A stretch of 64,000 bases of DNA from Rhizoclosmatium globosum. Taxonomy: Eukaryota; Chytridiomycota; Chytridiomycetes; Chytridiales; Chytriomycetaceae. Both the position numbers and the translations under genes were made by a program. Location of the stretch: positions 124,001-188,000 of the forward strand of contig MCGO01000065.1 of NCBI GenBank assembly GCA_002104985.1. The letters run 5' to 3'. Positions 11,465-22,528 of this stretch are shown here, piece by piece (position 1 is the first letter of the stretch; every line of letters starts with the position of its first letter). The notes beneath the pieces were generated by a model. The model did no database searches and was not told where the DNA came from. It worked only from the letters and a program-made list of their open reading frames with translations.

Positions 11465-13561
11465 ATGTCCGAAACTCAAACCCTCTCATGTCCACACAAC
11501 CACAATCTCAAGCAACTTCTTGCTCGTCCACCGCCATCAACTGACGCAATTGTCCAATTCGCAAACGAGCGGCGACGAAGGCTCTGTGTCTCAATTGTGA
11601 AAGGGCGGCGATGCGAGGCGACAGACTGCCACGCGACACACGCCAAACACATTGGTACACACAACACTCTCTCTTACCAAGTTGCAGTCACCTCTAACTC
11701 GCCCACACTGTCCCCATTGTCCTCACTGTCCAAACAGCGGCCGACTATCAATCACCTGCCCACAAAACTGGAAGCCACAAAGGATGCGGCCACTTGTATG
11801 CTCAGAAGTATGCGCTGTTCCTCGATTGCTTCTTGTTCAGTCCTGCCGTCGCTCTTGGTCTTGTGAGACGGTCTTTTGCTGACGCTATGCTGGAGAAGTA
11901 CGCCTTGCTATCGCCTGAGTCTGAACCTCGATTCATCATGAATCCAATTGGCGTTCTGGACACACTTAATGCATCGTTATCAAATTCCGGACTCTCAAAA
12001 GGCTTAAATTTGAAAGATGTTGTGCGATGGGGCCTTTCAATGCGTCAGGTTTCATCGCTTGAAGACTACTTCTTCAAAGTGTACGCGTTCATGTTACTAC
12101 CATCCGATTCGGAGAGAACTTCCGCGAAAGTTGAAGAATGTTGCAAGACCAGCTCATTTATTTGCCATCATGTGCATTTTAAAGTGAATTCACGCGAACG
12201 CGGTAATTTTTCCCCCTTATTATATTCGAATGTTGACAATGGAACTAGTATACGCTCTTCGTTGGATCATCAAAATCATCCTCTCCGCTTTGCCTGACAT
12301 AAACGCCGATGACATCAACGTTGTTACGTCTCGTCTGGAGAAATTCGCACTGCCAGAATCTGATATTCATTCAAGCACCCTTGCATCTCTCATATCGCAA
12401 CTCGCTTCCCTCGCTCTCATTTACAAATCCGAAACGCAAAGTTGGGCAAAGTCAGCCATCGTCAATTTCGGTATGGGAGTCTCATTCTCCGCAACACGAG
12501 AAGCGCATTCAATCGATTTCGAACTTGATATATCTAATTCCGATATCGAAGCAACAATCATTGGATTCCTTTCCGACCTTGACTCTCACCGCCTTCTCCA
12601 AGCTTCCCTCAACCCATCCACCAAGAACATTGAAAAACTTCGAGTATGTAATTATACAGTTGGTGTCGGAAAAGAGTTCGCGAAACCGCTTCTTCAACTC
12701 TTTCAATCAGCTGTTAAAATCAACACGAATCATGGGGAAACCCTACCTCCTTCAATACCCTACAAAAAATACGAATCAATTCTCAGTCTGAATGATCCGT
12801 CTGAAGCGCACAATCACTACACAATGCCCATGCACATGTACCTTCTGAAAGAAACTCTTTTCACAACGTTGGCTCAATCTCTGCACAATATGAAAGTTTC
12901 GACTTTCGCCAGTCCATCCAACACTACGAAAATCAAGAAATGGGCTCATTTGGCTGTGGAAAAGATTGTCGAAAAGAACTCGATTTGGTCTGCATGGCGT
13001 GTTCCAACTCAGGCTGATCTTCTCACATCTTGCGACGCGTTAATGAAACACTGGGTCTCTGTTTTTACGCCACTTGTGGTTCTTTCGTCTCCGCAAAGGA
13101 AAACTCAACGTCCATCTACTTCACAGGAAGAAGCAGGCTGCAACTCGCGTTGGCTTGGTGAACCTGAGATTTCTGTTCTTGAAATGTACGAATCAACGGA
13201 TTGGAGGCAGATTTGTCGACAACTTCGTGACGAGGAATGGAAGAAGCCTGGTGGAGGGAACTTGAAAACGGGGAGTTTGTTGACGTACTTGTATTACGCG
13301 TCAAATTGTTTGAAGCATACCCAGTATGGCACTGTGGATCCTGTAGCGTTTCTGCATTCTGCACGGGAGTTGTTTGAAATATTTGCAAAGTATGAGTGGA
13401 GTGCCGGAGTTGATGTCAAGGAACAGTTTAATGGACTTGTCAACGAAATTTGGAGCGTCTTGCCTGGGACTGAGAGGGAAAGGTGGGTCGCTGATTTATT
13501 GAAGAGGAAAATGGAGGATGAAGCCACGTTGGGATTTGAGAAACTTCAGATTGTAAAATAG
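11465..13561 (+). CDS. Hypothetical protein with N-terminal Cys/His cluster
   Basis: Three exons in phase: 11465-11654, 11738-12202 and 12249-13561 (introns 83 and 46 nt). In-frame ATG 11432 is an alternative start. The product is about 655 residues. The N terminus has Cys and His residues spaced somewhat like a CCCH zinc finger (LCVSIVKGRRCEATDCHATHAKH), preceded by CPHNHNLKQL. The exon 1/2 junction adds a second His/Cys-rich patch (HKTGSHKGCGHLYAQKYA). The rest is predicted mostly helical and soluble, without recognisable motifs. It contains GTERERWVADLLKRKMEDE near the end. No function is assigned; zinc binding is an inference from residue spacing only. The gene sits between the satellite array and the chimeric pseudogene. 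Confidence 0.6.
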
Positions 13562-13599
13562 TGATGATAATATTTCTATTAAATCTTATTGCTGCAATG

Positions 13600-13911
13600 T
13601 TAATGGGCTTCAAAATCCAAACATCACTTCTGGCTCACAATCCATTCTTCAATTGCGAATCTCCTGCTGTGAACCTCTTCAGTGTCAAACCATAACTCGA
13701 TTTAGAAAGTTGCAAACTCGAAGACTCAGAGCCGTGAATAAAGTTACGTCCCACTGTAGGTGTAATGTCCCCTCGAATACTTCCAGGCTTTGCGTCTAAG
13801 GGTTGTGCAGCACCAACAATTCTACGTCCTTGACGAATAACATCAGGTCCTTCCCATACAAATTCGCAAAATCAATCTCTACTGCAAGAGTTCAAATATG
13901 ACACGTTCCAC
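13600..13911 (-). pseudogene. 3' fragment of nucleoside diphosphate kinase gene (duplicate)
   Basis: A copy of the last exon of the NDPK gene at 18211-18437 plus its preceding intron. It reads [15 protein letters not shown]..., RGDITPTVGRNFIHGSES, then loses one T, so the following residues are out of frame, and finishes with RRFAIEEWIVSQK and TGA at 13624-13626. The similarity stops within a few bases of the exon 2/intron 2 boundary of the parent, where RFT1-derived sequence begins. There is no N-terminal half, so this is not functional. Confidence 0.85.
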
Positions 13912-14714
13912 AGGCAGCAGTCCCATCGTCTCCTTCCAACTTTCTGGGAAATAGCAGCTCAACGCCTTGTGTATACACTTTTCCCTTCTGTCCCACAACA
14001 GTCACACCTGAATGCCTCCGCAGAAACACAACAACATAACAAAGTCGCATACCCCATCTGACTCCATCCAAACGCAAGCACTCCACTCTTCTCGTTCACA
14101 ACACTGCCACCATTCGCATTGCGAGTTGCTCGCAACCTTCAACATCCCAATTGCCACAAAGCACTTTACAAGCACACCCGCTCCCTCAATCCGCACGCGA
14201 ACGCCGAAATCCATCCAAGAATATAAAACGGCTCCGAGAGTAACTCTACAAACGCAGATGCCAAGAAGATCCCGACGGCTGTGTTCATGTATGGTTTCTC
14301 TGGATCTCCAGGCACAGCTGTATAGTACGCTGAGATGGCGCCAACAATGACGAGACCGAATCCAATGGGGAGGTATGCAAGATTCATGAGTCGTTGATGC
14401 GCCTTGTATTGAGAAGGGGAAAGGATTTGGTTCCAGGCGGGAGCGTTGATTCAGAGCGAAGGAGCGCCATTCGGATACATTCTCGTTTGTAATTAAAGCA
14501 ATTAGATCTTGAGAGAGATAGGAGGAGTGTGAAGGCTACCTTGCGAGAAAGAGGACTGTTGACAGCAACAACTCCATTTCCATTCCAACAATCCCAAGGA
14601 CTGTTCGAGTAATAAATCGGAGGGAGAGTTGGTTGAGAACGAACGTAAGGAGTCGCGACCACACGTTCAGGGCCATGACTCGGAGGGCCATCGCTCCTTT
14701 TGCAAACGAACTCA
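13912..14714 (-). pseudogene. 5' half of RFT1 (duplicate, multiply frame-shifted)
   Basis: Starts with an intact-looking first exon (MSSFAKGAMALRVMALNVWS; two residues longer than the RFT1 copy at 7.3 kb), the same intron, and exon 2 through LAYLPIGFGLVIVGAISAYY. It then carries a deletion of about 10 bp before the DFGVRVRIEG block, an insertion near 14120 and a deletion near 14045. It ends near the LEGDDG position at the NDPK junction. The last half of RFT1 is absent. Where it is unbroken, it keeps two bases missing from the 6-7 kb copy. Confidence 0.85.
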
Positions 14715-14930
14715 TGGTTTGTAGAAGAAATCAAAGAAACTGATTTGAACGTTTATGAGTGGAGAACGATCGTTTTCCATTAACTCTTGTTTGCTAACTG
14801 CCAGTATAAATACACAAGCAAGGATTAATTCATAGTTCTGGCTTGGTGAAAAGGGAAAACTTGATAGATAGTTATTGACACGGTAAAGTTGTAAGCGAAC
14901 AGCGATGTGATGTTTTGGAATGAGGTTGAA
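14715..14930. repeat. Duplicated RFT1 upstream flank
   Basis: Counterpart of the 7284-7530 segment; see that entry. Similarity fades near 14930, marking the approximate right end of the duplicated block. The remaining 14930-15186 shows no gene; an open run of Val/Pro-rich codons near 15040-15210 has no start and no recognised relative. Confidence 0.7.
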
Positions 14931-15186
14931 GATCGAGCGACCTGAAATAGATAACCCCTGATGACTTAATGCTACAAATTTCTTGCCTACTTCTCTCTCA
15001 ATTTTATACGTAAAGAAATCAAAATCAAAAGTATGGCGTTCATTTATCAGTACCTGTCCCTGTGGATGTCTGCATCTGGCCCAATCTGATCCCGACTGTT
15101 GTTACTCATTTGTCAGTACCTGTTTCTGGATGCCCTGTTGGTCTTGACGGGATCTTTCCTGCTGCTGACATGTTGCCTGTTAAAAT

Positions 15187-15440
15187 TGTTAGACCCTACG
15201 ATTTCGGGTCCTAGATCTCATTCTCTAACTGTGGGACATCATGGGATTTAGGAGAATCTACTACTGTTTATTATTAGAACGCCGCCTGCCTTTTATGTTC
15301 CCAAAAGTCCCCGATGCCCCCTTGTTTCTCAGGGGGCGGGTACTCGAGGGTGAAAGTCGCAATTTTTGCGACTTTGTCCCTTTTCAATTTGAGCTGCCAA
15401 CCAGCCGTCCAGCTACCCGTCACCAGCCCAAGTTACGTCT
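15187..15440. mobile_element. Possible solo LTR or LTR fragment
   Basis: Begins TGTTAGACCC at 15187, a common fungal LTR start, and contains a GC-rich palindromic segment (tgcccccttgtttctcaggggg). The motif cagggggcgggtac at about 15335 has its reverse complement gtacccgccccctg at about 16488 in a second LTR-like stretch. No internal retroelement coding region is present between them, only a cellular-looking gene. The right end and target duplication could not be fixed. Confidence 0.3.
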
Positions 15441-15470
15441 GACTGAATAGCTCTTGCCTTGACATTGAGA

Positions 15471-16330
15471 ATGAAGGCAAAACCCAAAAGTACCAAATTG
15501 CCTGGCCAGTGCCTTGTACATCGCGGTAAGGCGATCATGAATCCACGACCCAATTCAACTGGACCTCTATTTCCTGCGTACAAGTGAGTCGTGGTTTGCA
15601 TTCAACTCAAATCGCTTATCTGTTATAGACTCGAAAACGGCATTGTGGGTTACTCCCTGAAGGACTTTGCGTTGTTCTTGTCTGTTGTAGACATTGGGAA
15701 GGATGCAAAGGCCCTCAACCTTGTCGGAACTGAAGTTATCCATTCAGACACTCTCATTGCTACAAAAGATGGGCTACGAATCCTTTGTTGTGGAAACAAC
15801 AAGATTGCAAAGAAGCTACTCTCATTGTTTCTCGGGATCATTGGAAATGATCAGTCCAATGCAGATGTTCACGTTGCAAGAGACTACCAGTGTCGAAAGT
15901 CTCAAGTTGAGTGCTGGTAAAGCTATACTACACCAAAACGCTATTGTAACAGACCCTGGATACTCTTTGGGGTTTAATAATCGCGGCGCGTAAGAACAGT
16001 TTTTCAATAACCAAATTTGATTCTGTCTACAGATCTTACGCTGAAAAGTCATCTATTGAGAAAATTGACCACTGGAATAAGTCTCACTTGAAGCGATCTT
16101 CTTCATCTGGAAGTGTGAGCTCAGCCTCTAAAAAGAGCCTATCATTTAGCCAAACACCATTAACAAACAGCCAGCGTCAAAATCGTCAACAACAACCAAG
16201 TGTGAGAGATCAGGCTAGAATCAGAGGCATAAAAGCTGGTGCTGCCATCTCAGAAAAAATGTTCTACAGTGCATCTCCATCAACTCCAGAATCTGCAGAT
16301 AGAAATAACATTAATGACAACGAAAATTGA
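15471..16330 (+). CDS. Hypothetical protein, structure uncertain
   Basis: Probable exons 15471-15583, 15629 to about 15989, and 16033-16330. The first junction (YK to LENGIVGYSLKDFALF) and the last (NNRGA to SYAEKSSIEK) fit GT-AG rules and phase. Within the middle exon the likely frame changes between about 15800 and 15880: an early frame with ALNLVGTEVIHSDTLIATKDG and a later frame with LSAGKAILHQNAIVTDPGYS. Either a short intron was missed or there is a frame break. The C terminus is basic and Ser/Gln-rich, hence probably disordered. No family recognised. It lies between two LTR-like stretches inside the duplicated block. Confidence 0.45.
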
Positions 16331-16378
16331 GTTTTGAACATTTGACTTTTTCTTTTGGTTTGCACTGGAGATAAAATA

Positions 16379-16741
16379 TGTGTGACGTCTTATTAGTGTC
16401 TGATCTCCGAATTTTCCTATGTGTAACGCTTAATGCTGTACGACGTTCTTGGCTTGCCCTAAGCCTCTAAATTGGGGACAAGCCTAGTACCCGCCCCCTG
16501 CTTGTTTCTTATCTCCTGTTCCTTCCCATTTTCCATCTCCGCGCCTTTACTCCTTGCATCAGACTTGAGACACGTGGATACTTGTGCTTGAATTCCTTAG
16601 AGAGAGATATATAGAGAGATAAAGTTGGAACATTAATCGGGGCCTTCTTGGGCTTGTTAACGACGTCAATAAACAGATTCCGTTGTTCTGATTTCAGCTT
16701 GTATACCGAATAGAGGAATAATAAATCTAGTCTATTCAACA
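16379..16741. mobile_element. Possible solo LTR
   Basis: A non-coding stretch that looks like an LTR. It has a TG-rich start (tgtgtgacgtctt), an internal ccgccccctg motif shared in inverse orientation with 15.33 kb, AATAAA signals near 16666 and 16722, and an end at ttcaaca. AAAAT occurs at or near both borders, compatible with a 5-bp target duplication, but the region is AT-rich and the exact left end is unclear. No open frame of note. Confidence 0.35.
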
Positions 16742-16865
16742 AAAATCACGCTCCTTACTGTTTGGAATTCTGGCCTTTTACAAGACTTTCTCTCGCGTTT
16801 TATCTCGCCAAATTGAAACTTGTGCCTTGTTTTCGGGTACGTGATCCTTTCGTCGCCACTCCCAG

Positions 16866-17508
16866 ATGACTAACAAGTTAGCTCTGATAGATCTCACCAC
16901 CCTCCACACCTTCGCTTTGTGTTTGATTTTCACAATTTCCCTCACAAATCTGCTCGCTCTCTTCGGTATGTTCGATATCATCCAAAGACTCATACTCAAA
17001 CTCTGTAGTTTCTTCGTCCGCGAAGGTCATTTTCGAATGCTTCCATAACCGTGCACAAGTAATCGATCTCAAGCTTGTCATTTTGACTCTGGAGTCGAAA
17101 CTTGCCAGAAGCGCCGCAAATGCTGAATCTTGGAAAGTCCAAAACCAAAAGACCATTCAGATCCAGGAGGAGAAGCTCCAGGTTGCCTATTTTGATGTCC
17201 TGGACCTCTGTGAATCCTTGGAAATCCTCGCGGAAATGGAGGAAGAATCGTTCTACCGGTTCTACTTTGCCACTGGCCGAGATTATAATGATCCAGTTGC
17301 TGTTGCGGAAAGAAACGCCAGAGAACGAGGCATTGTACTTGAAAGCCGCGCCGCACGAAAGAAGGAAGAGAAGGAAGAGAAGGAGCTTCAAAAACACTAT
17401 GATTACCTCCAGATTCGATCAACACTGAGTACCATTGAGCAAAATGCCCACGATTCCAACTGGAATTCCCTTATTTACGCTACAAATAGTCCAGCAGCAA
17501 TCTATTGA
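16866..17508 (+). CDS. TM + coiled-coil family protein (intact paralogue)
   Basis: Two exons, 16866-16965 and 17009-17508, with a clean 43-nt intron (GTATGT...TGTAG). The product is about 199 residues. One N-terminal hydrophobic helix (LHTFALCLIFTISLTNLLALF) is followed by a long charged helical region: ECFHNRAQVIDLK, NQKTIQIQEEKLQVAYFDVL, and a Glu/Lys-rich coiled coil around RAARKKEEKEEKELQKHYDY. The intron falls just after the membrane helix, as in the 8.7-10 kb relative, supporting a shared origin. The broken copy at 7.6-8.1 kb is its closest relative here. Function unknown; probably a lineage-specific single-pass membrane protein. Confidence 0.65.
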
Positions 17509-17759
17509 TGGATTAATGGCTGGCATTTGGATGTTACTCGGTCGGAATTTTAGCGGTTATAATAGCTATTCTGCTATTTGGCGTGATAATGCTGTTTGTG
17601 CTATATTGTCCTTGGATTGTGTCTGCGTGAGCCGTGTATGTGTGTGTGAACAAGTGGTTCAGAATGGAGAAATTGCTTGGAAAAATCTGATGGAAAAATT
17701 GCCACCCTGAGTCGGAGATAGCCAGAAACTTGAGGTGTTTTGCTGTGGAATGATGGAGA

Positions 17760-18130
17760 CCAATACTTCAACTACAGAACCAAATCAAGTCCCAGCTCCA
17801 TTCAATCTTTGGCCTCATACTCCGCGGAGTATTCAAGTGCTACCTGTGGTTCCATCTGCCAATGGACAAGAGCTACACCAGAGATTCTTCCAGTTACTGA
17901 AACGTCTGCAAGAACTCTCTCAGTTTGAGAGGTGCCCCAAGTAGAGCCTGCAAGTCATCTACACCTGTCACGGTCCGGTCTACCAAAGGCTGGATACGCC
18001 GTTCAAGAATGGAACTGCCCGCTGCTTGCCATACTGGTACGGGGGTATTTACTTATTAAGTACTGTTGCTACTGTTTATTAGTTTTTGTTCTTGTAATAA
18101 AACAAGTTCCTTTGAATCTTCCTGTGTATG
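17760..18130. repeat. Single-unit counterpart of the 182-bp array
   Basis: Matches both flanks and one repeat unit of the 10.3-11.4 kb array: the shared blocks are gtgctacctgtggttccatc, ctgcaagaactctctcagtt, tctaccaaaggctggatacg and the AATAAA-containing end. It has only one unit and no tandem expansion. It follows a coiled-coil family gene, as the array does, so both are probably duplicates of one ancestral gene plus downstream region. The stretch 17509-17760 shows nothing recognisable. Confidence 0.85.
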
Positions 18131-18210
18131 CAGACATACTCTGATGAAATAACTAGATGAAGCGGTTGGTGCAATTTTTATTGGCTTTACAATCCAAACA
18201 TCAATTCTGG

Positions 18211-19011
18211 CTCATAATCCATTCTTCATTTGTGAATCTCCAGTTGTAAACCTCTTCAGGGTCAAACCATAGCCCAATTTCGAAAGTTGCAGACTCGAAA
18301 GAATCAGAGCCGTGAATAATGTTACGCCCCACTGTAAGTGTAAAGTCCCCGCGAATACTTCCAGGCTGCGCGTCCATTGGGTTTGTAGTTCCAATAATTC
18401 TACGTCCTTGACGAATAACATCAGGTCCTTCCCATACCTATTCATATAATCAATCCCCACCACAAGCGTTCAAAGATGACACGTACCATCGCAATCACAG
18501 GAGCGCGTCCCGACGTCATATAATCAACGAGCCCTTTGAAAAATGGACGTGCTCTCAAGTCTCCATAATGCGCTTCAGCAATTGGTCTGCTTGGAACAAC
18601 GGATTTGATGGCAACAAGTTTGTATCCTTTACGTTCGAAGCGACCAATGATTTCAGAAACAAGGCCACGTTGGACTCCGTCTGGTTTCACAGCGATGAAG
18701 GTGCGTTCGATGCCGCCGGGTGTTCCAGCTGCGGTCTTGATGGTCGCGATTGGAGCAGCAGATTGGATTGGTTCTTGATTAAGTTGGTTAGATTTGTGAT
18801 CGTGTCATGAATTCTAGTGGTAAGAACCTCTGCTTTGTTGCATGTATAGTGTTGCAGCAACTCCACTCAGAAGGGCGATACCGCTGGCAGTGAAGCCCAC
18901 ACGCGTAGCAGTGCTCTTAGGTTTCAGGCACGTCGCTCTGGAGGAAGCAGCGCGCGTCAAGCGTGGCGAGAGTAAGTGGGCGAATCTGGCTTGCATCGAG
19001 TTTGAAATCAA
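18211..19011 (-). CDS. Nucleoside diphosphate kinase, probably mitochondrial
   Basis: Transfers the gamma phosphate of NTPs to NDPs through a phospho-histidine. Exons on minus strand: 19011-18828, 18773-18487 and 18437-18211. The N-terminal 60-70 residues are basic and Ser/Thr/Ala-rich with a hydrophobic helix ([18 protein letters not shown]), consistent with a mitochondrial presequence, possibly with an inner-membrane anchor. The kinase core shows [37 protein letters not shown], and the active-site block [16 protein letters not shown] with the catalytic His. It ends EEWIMSQN. Intron 1 has an unusual GTTCTT donor but keeps phase and has a CTAAC branch site. The parent of the fragment at 13.6-13.9 kb. 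Confidence 0.88.
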
Positions 19012-19031
19012 GTTATCAACAACTGAAATTT

Positions 19032-22000
19032 CTACAACTCATCGTGGCGTTTATTCTCAAGAGTCCGATATTTTTGCAATATAGGACGTACCGATTCATT
19101 GAATTCCAACATTCTTTCCCTCACTTCGCTCTTTTTGGCCACGCTGTTTGATTTCATCCACACCTCTGAGTTCCTGATTTCCCCGAGAACAGTACTCTTC
19201 TCTTCCATACTGAGCTCCAAATTAGAAATCTCATGCGTCACTGAATACAAATAATCCTCAAATCCAATCCTAGCTTCAATATTTTCGAGGAGGACTTGGT
19301 CTTCGTCAGCCTTTTCTTCAGCCTCTTGAATCATACGCTCAAGTTGTTCTTCGTTGATATCCAAAAAGCTGTCGATATTTATCTGACGCAATTTGCCACT
19401 CTCTGTGTCCATAGCAGAGACGCTAACGAGAGCATTGATATCTATTGAAATACCGACCTCAATGTAGGCGATTCCATGTGACGATTTAGTTACTCCTTCC
19501 AAAGCGATGCATTCGAGCTTATTATTGTTGCGCGCCAAAGCCCGTTCGCCTTGATAGAAGCAGATTGGAGCTGTCCCTTGTTCATCGACTTTGATGGGAA
19601 ATACATGAGACTTTGATAGCGGGATTTGAGTATTTCGCTCGACGATTTTGGTCATAATACCACCGGCTGTCTCGATTCCAAGACTCAAAGGATAGAGATC
19701 AAAAGCCAACACTTCCGGATCACCAAACATTCCCGAAATTACTCCTCCTTGGATAGCAGTGCCATAAACCACAGCTTGTTCGGGATTGATTCCGTTGAGT
19801 ACCAGCTTTCGCCCAAAATGCTGCTCAATCAATTCAACAATCTTGGGAATATTAGTTGATCCACCAACAAGAATAACGTCATTCACTTCCTGTTTTGAGA
19901 TCCCTCCGTCTTTCAACACCTTATCAACGTACACCAACGTTTCTTGGAATAAATCCATATTCAACTCTTCAAACTGACTACGCGTCACAATTTCGCGTAG
20001 ATCCAGACCATTACAAAAAGATTCGATTTTGATTTCGACAGATGGTTTTGATGACAATGCAATTTTCGCGGTTTCGGCTTCCTTTCTGAGTTTCTCCATT
20101 GCTTGTGGATCTGACCTGCATTGATCTGATCCATTCCAGGTCCGATCAATTTTGAGAATAATATATTCGATCAAACGATTATCAAAGTTTTGACCTCCCA
20201 GACGTGTGTTCCCGTTGATTGCAAGAATTTCCAAAACGCCGTCATCCACTGTCATGACCGCCACATCAAACCTGCTTCCTACAAGATCATACACGACAAA
20301 ATACTTTTCGAATTCGGATTTGTTTAGGTTGTACGCTATGGCGGCTGCTGTTGGTTCGTTGATAAGGCGAATGATATTCAACCCTGCCATCTCGCCTGCG
20401 TTCTTTATGGCTTGTCGCTGTGCGTCGTTGAAATAAGCTGGAACTGATATCAATGCATTTGTGACATTTTGTCCAAGAAACTCGTTGGCTGTTGCTTTAA
20501 TATATTGCAGATAGATCATCAGGGAAAAAATAAAAGGACATATATGTCATTCATCTCCCTTTATATGCCTTGTGATGTCCCGAATTTTCCGAAGGTGGCG
20601 TTGTGACACCCCCCCCTGATTACCAGCCATTTCAAATGTCACAAATGCCTTGGAAAGGCTTCTGAACACAATTCGCAATCTCCAAATAAATACAACACAC
20701 GGAGAATCATTTGTTGCTTCAGGAACTAATTAGTGATGTATCCCTGCTCTTTGGAAGTGCTTCGAGATAAGCTCCAAAATTCAGGTATTATATTGCCAAT
20801 TCAGTTTGTAAATGACATAAATTGTGTGTATTTGATTGAATTTATTCAATAATCGCGAAAGAAACAGTACACAATTACGTTGGAGCAGAGAACTAATCGC
20901 GAAGTCTAACTGGACTCTTTTGTAGCTGTGTCCTAATTTGAGGGGCACTCTTCGAATCGTCGTCGTTTACATCGTCTTTTGCATCGTCGCGCATTGTTGC
21001 TGCGTCTGCTAAGCTCTCGTAATATTTTTTAGTTGTTATCGTTAGACATACAGTCAGATATGTAGACACTCTCCTTTGTATGGGCTTGTAGCAGTTGTGT
21101 ACTCACGACAGCGAAACCAGGAAGTTAGCACGCAATAAAGCTTAAATAGTAAGATACATACGAGATTTAACGATCTTTCAACGTTTACGTTGTGTTTGAC
21201 AGAGTTTTTTTTGGAAGTGGAGTTGTGAGCCACCGGGTTGTATTTCTACTTGCCACTTACAACAAATGAATCATTCTGACGTTTGTTTTTGTTTACGTGA
21301 CTGATAGAGAAAAACGAAGAAGAAAACGTATATGAACAGTTTGTAATCACGTTCACTACGTTGAAGTTATACTAATTTGCGTTCATTCTGCTCCCTTTCA
21401 AAATAGAATCAATAACAAGAAAATTCACATTGCATGGGGATTTATCTTCAAAATTTGATCGTTTGACTTTCATTTGATGCAATTTCTTGTAATATTCAGA
21501 TCAAAGTCAATGGTTAACGGATGTTTGTATCAATTGTTTATTTACATAGCAATCGCCCAAATTTAATTTAAAGCTGTTTGAGCTGTATTTTAAATAGATT
21601 GTTCAAATTCGGAAAGGGTTCTTGTGCCTACTATAATGAGTTGCAATGCCCCAAAGTGATTTGGAATTGGCATAGGCATTTGACGACTATTCGCTGTATG
21701 TGACACGGCTTTCGACTGTGGCGAATATGTTTCTTATGACTAAACATGCATCGAAATGCTTGTACAATCAGTCGAACCCTCGAAAGGACCTTCTGATGAA
21801 AAGGTTTTTTCCCTGATGATGGCTAGTATTTCGTCCGGCGTAAAAAGCTTCATAACTCCTGCCTCTTCAACTTGAATTTTCGAATATCCGTTTTCATCAC
21901 TGAAGATTTTGAACGGATACATACTCAAATCAGTCTGGACGTCTTTATCGATGAACTTGTGACCAACCAGTCGATTCACAGCAAAGATTGTGTTGGCTGG

Positions 22001-22338
22001 GTTGAGCAAAGATTGGTTTTTGGCGGCCTCTCCGACTAACCGATGTCCGTCAGAAGTGAAGGCGATGTAAGAGGGAATGCGCTCGTTTCCTTGGCTGTCA
22101 GTGATGATATCGAGACGGTCATTTCTGTAAACGCCGACTCGGCTATAGCAAATATTAGCGAGAATGGTATCAGTATTGGCGTTAGGCGCTGGCTGTACCT
22201 GTTTGTAAAGCCCAGGTCGATTCCAATGACAGGCTGAAGGGTCTTGTCATACAAATCATTTCCAGGTGGAGGACACGCTAGTACAAAGCAGTGAGAAATA
22301 GATAGGACCACGAAGACGAATGCGGCGATTTGCTTCAT
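19032..22338 (-). pseudogene. BiP/Kar2-like ER Hsp70 paralogue split by an insertion
   Basis: An Hsp70 of the ER type. Exon 1 (22338-22199) encodes a signal peptide (MKQIAAFVFVVLSISHC) and GIDLGFTN. Exon 2 continues from 22142 with GVYRNDRLDII...SYIAFT and reaches DEILAI at 21819. The gene resumes at 20516 with YLQYIKATANEFLGQ, VPAYFNDAQRQ and NEPTAAAIAYNL, and ends KRHDEL, an HDEL-type retention signal. Removing the 1.3-kb insert and one AT restores a continuous frame whose spacing equals the usual BiP spacing. Key ATPase motifs are altered: phosphate loop 1 GIDLGFTN (usual GIDLGTTY) and loop 2 DLVGSRFD (usual DLGGGTFD). It is thus a divergent, probably non-functional paralogue. The 3' part alone could start at an ATG supplied by the insert end. 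Confidence 0.8.
20517..21818. mobile_element. 1.3-kb element with terminal inverted repeats inside the BiP paralogue
   Basis: Bounded by a perfect 14-bp inverted repeat (catcagggaaaaaa at 20517-20530; ttttttccctgatg at 21805-21818) and flanked on both sides by AT, which the uninterrupted gene would contain once. No frame over 60 codons is present, so it is non-autonomous. One minus-strand open stretch at about 20905-21025 (acidic, MRDDAKDDVNDDD) ends in a stop and could be a remnant exon. The ends lack GT/AG, so splicing would not remove it as an intron. Confidence 0.7.
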
Positions 22339-22528
22339 GTCGCGTGGAAGAACCAAACGTTTTTCTGGAATTTCAATGAAAAAGTATGGGGTTAACATAT
22401 CATGTGTACATTTCCAATATCCTGAGGGCATTGTGCGTTTCGTGCACTTGAGCACCTACTAGTCGTCAACAATCTTTAAGGGTTGAGTTCAAGACTTTAT
22501 TGTGAGATGAACGAAGGAAAAGACACGC

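Noticed and set aside
20517..21818. Insert in the BiP-like gene as an ordinary intron
   Set aside because: Neither end has GT or AG at a position that restores the frame, while removal at the inverted repeats restores it exactly.
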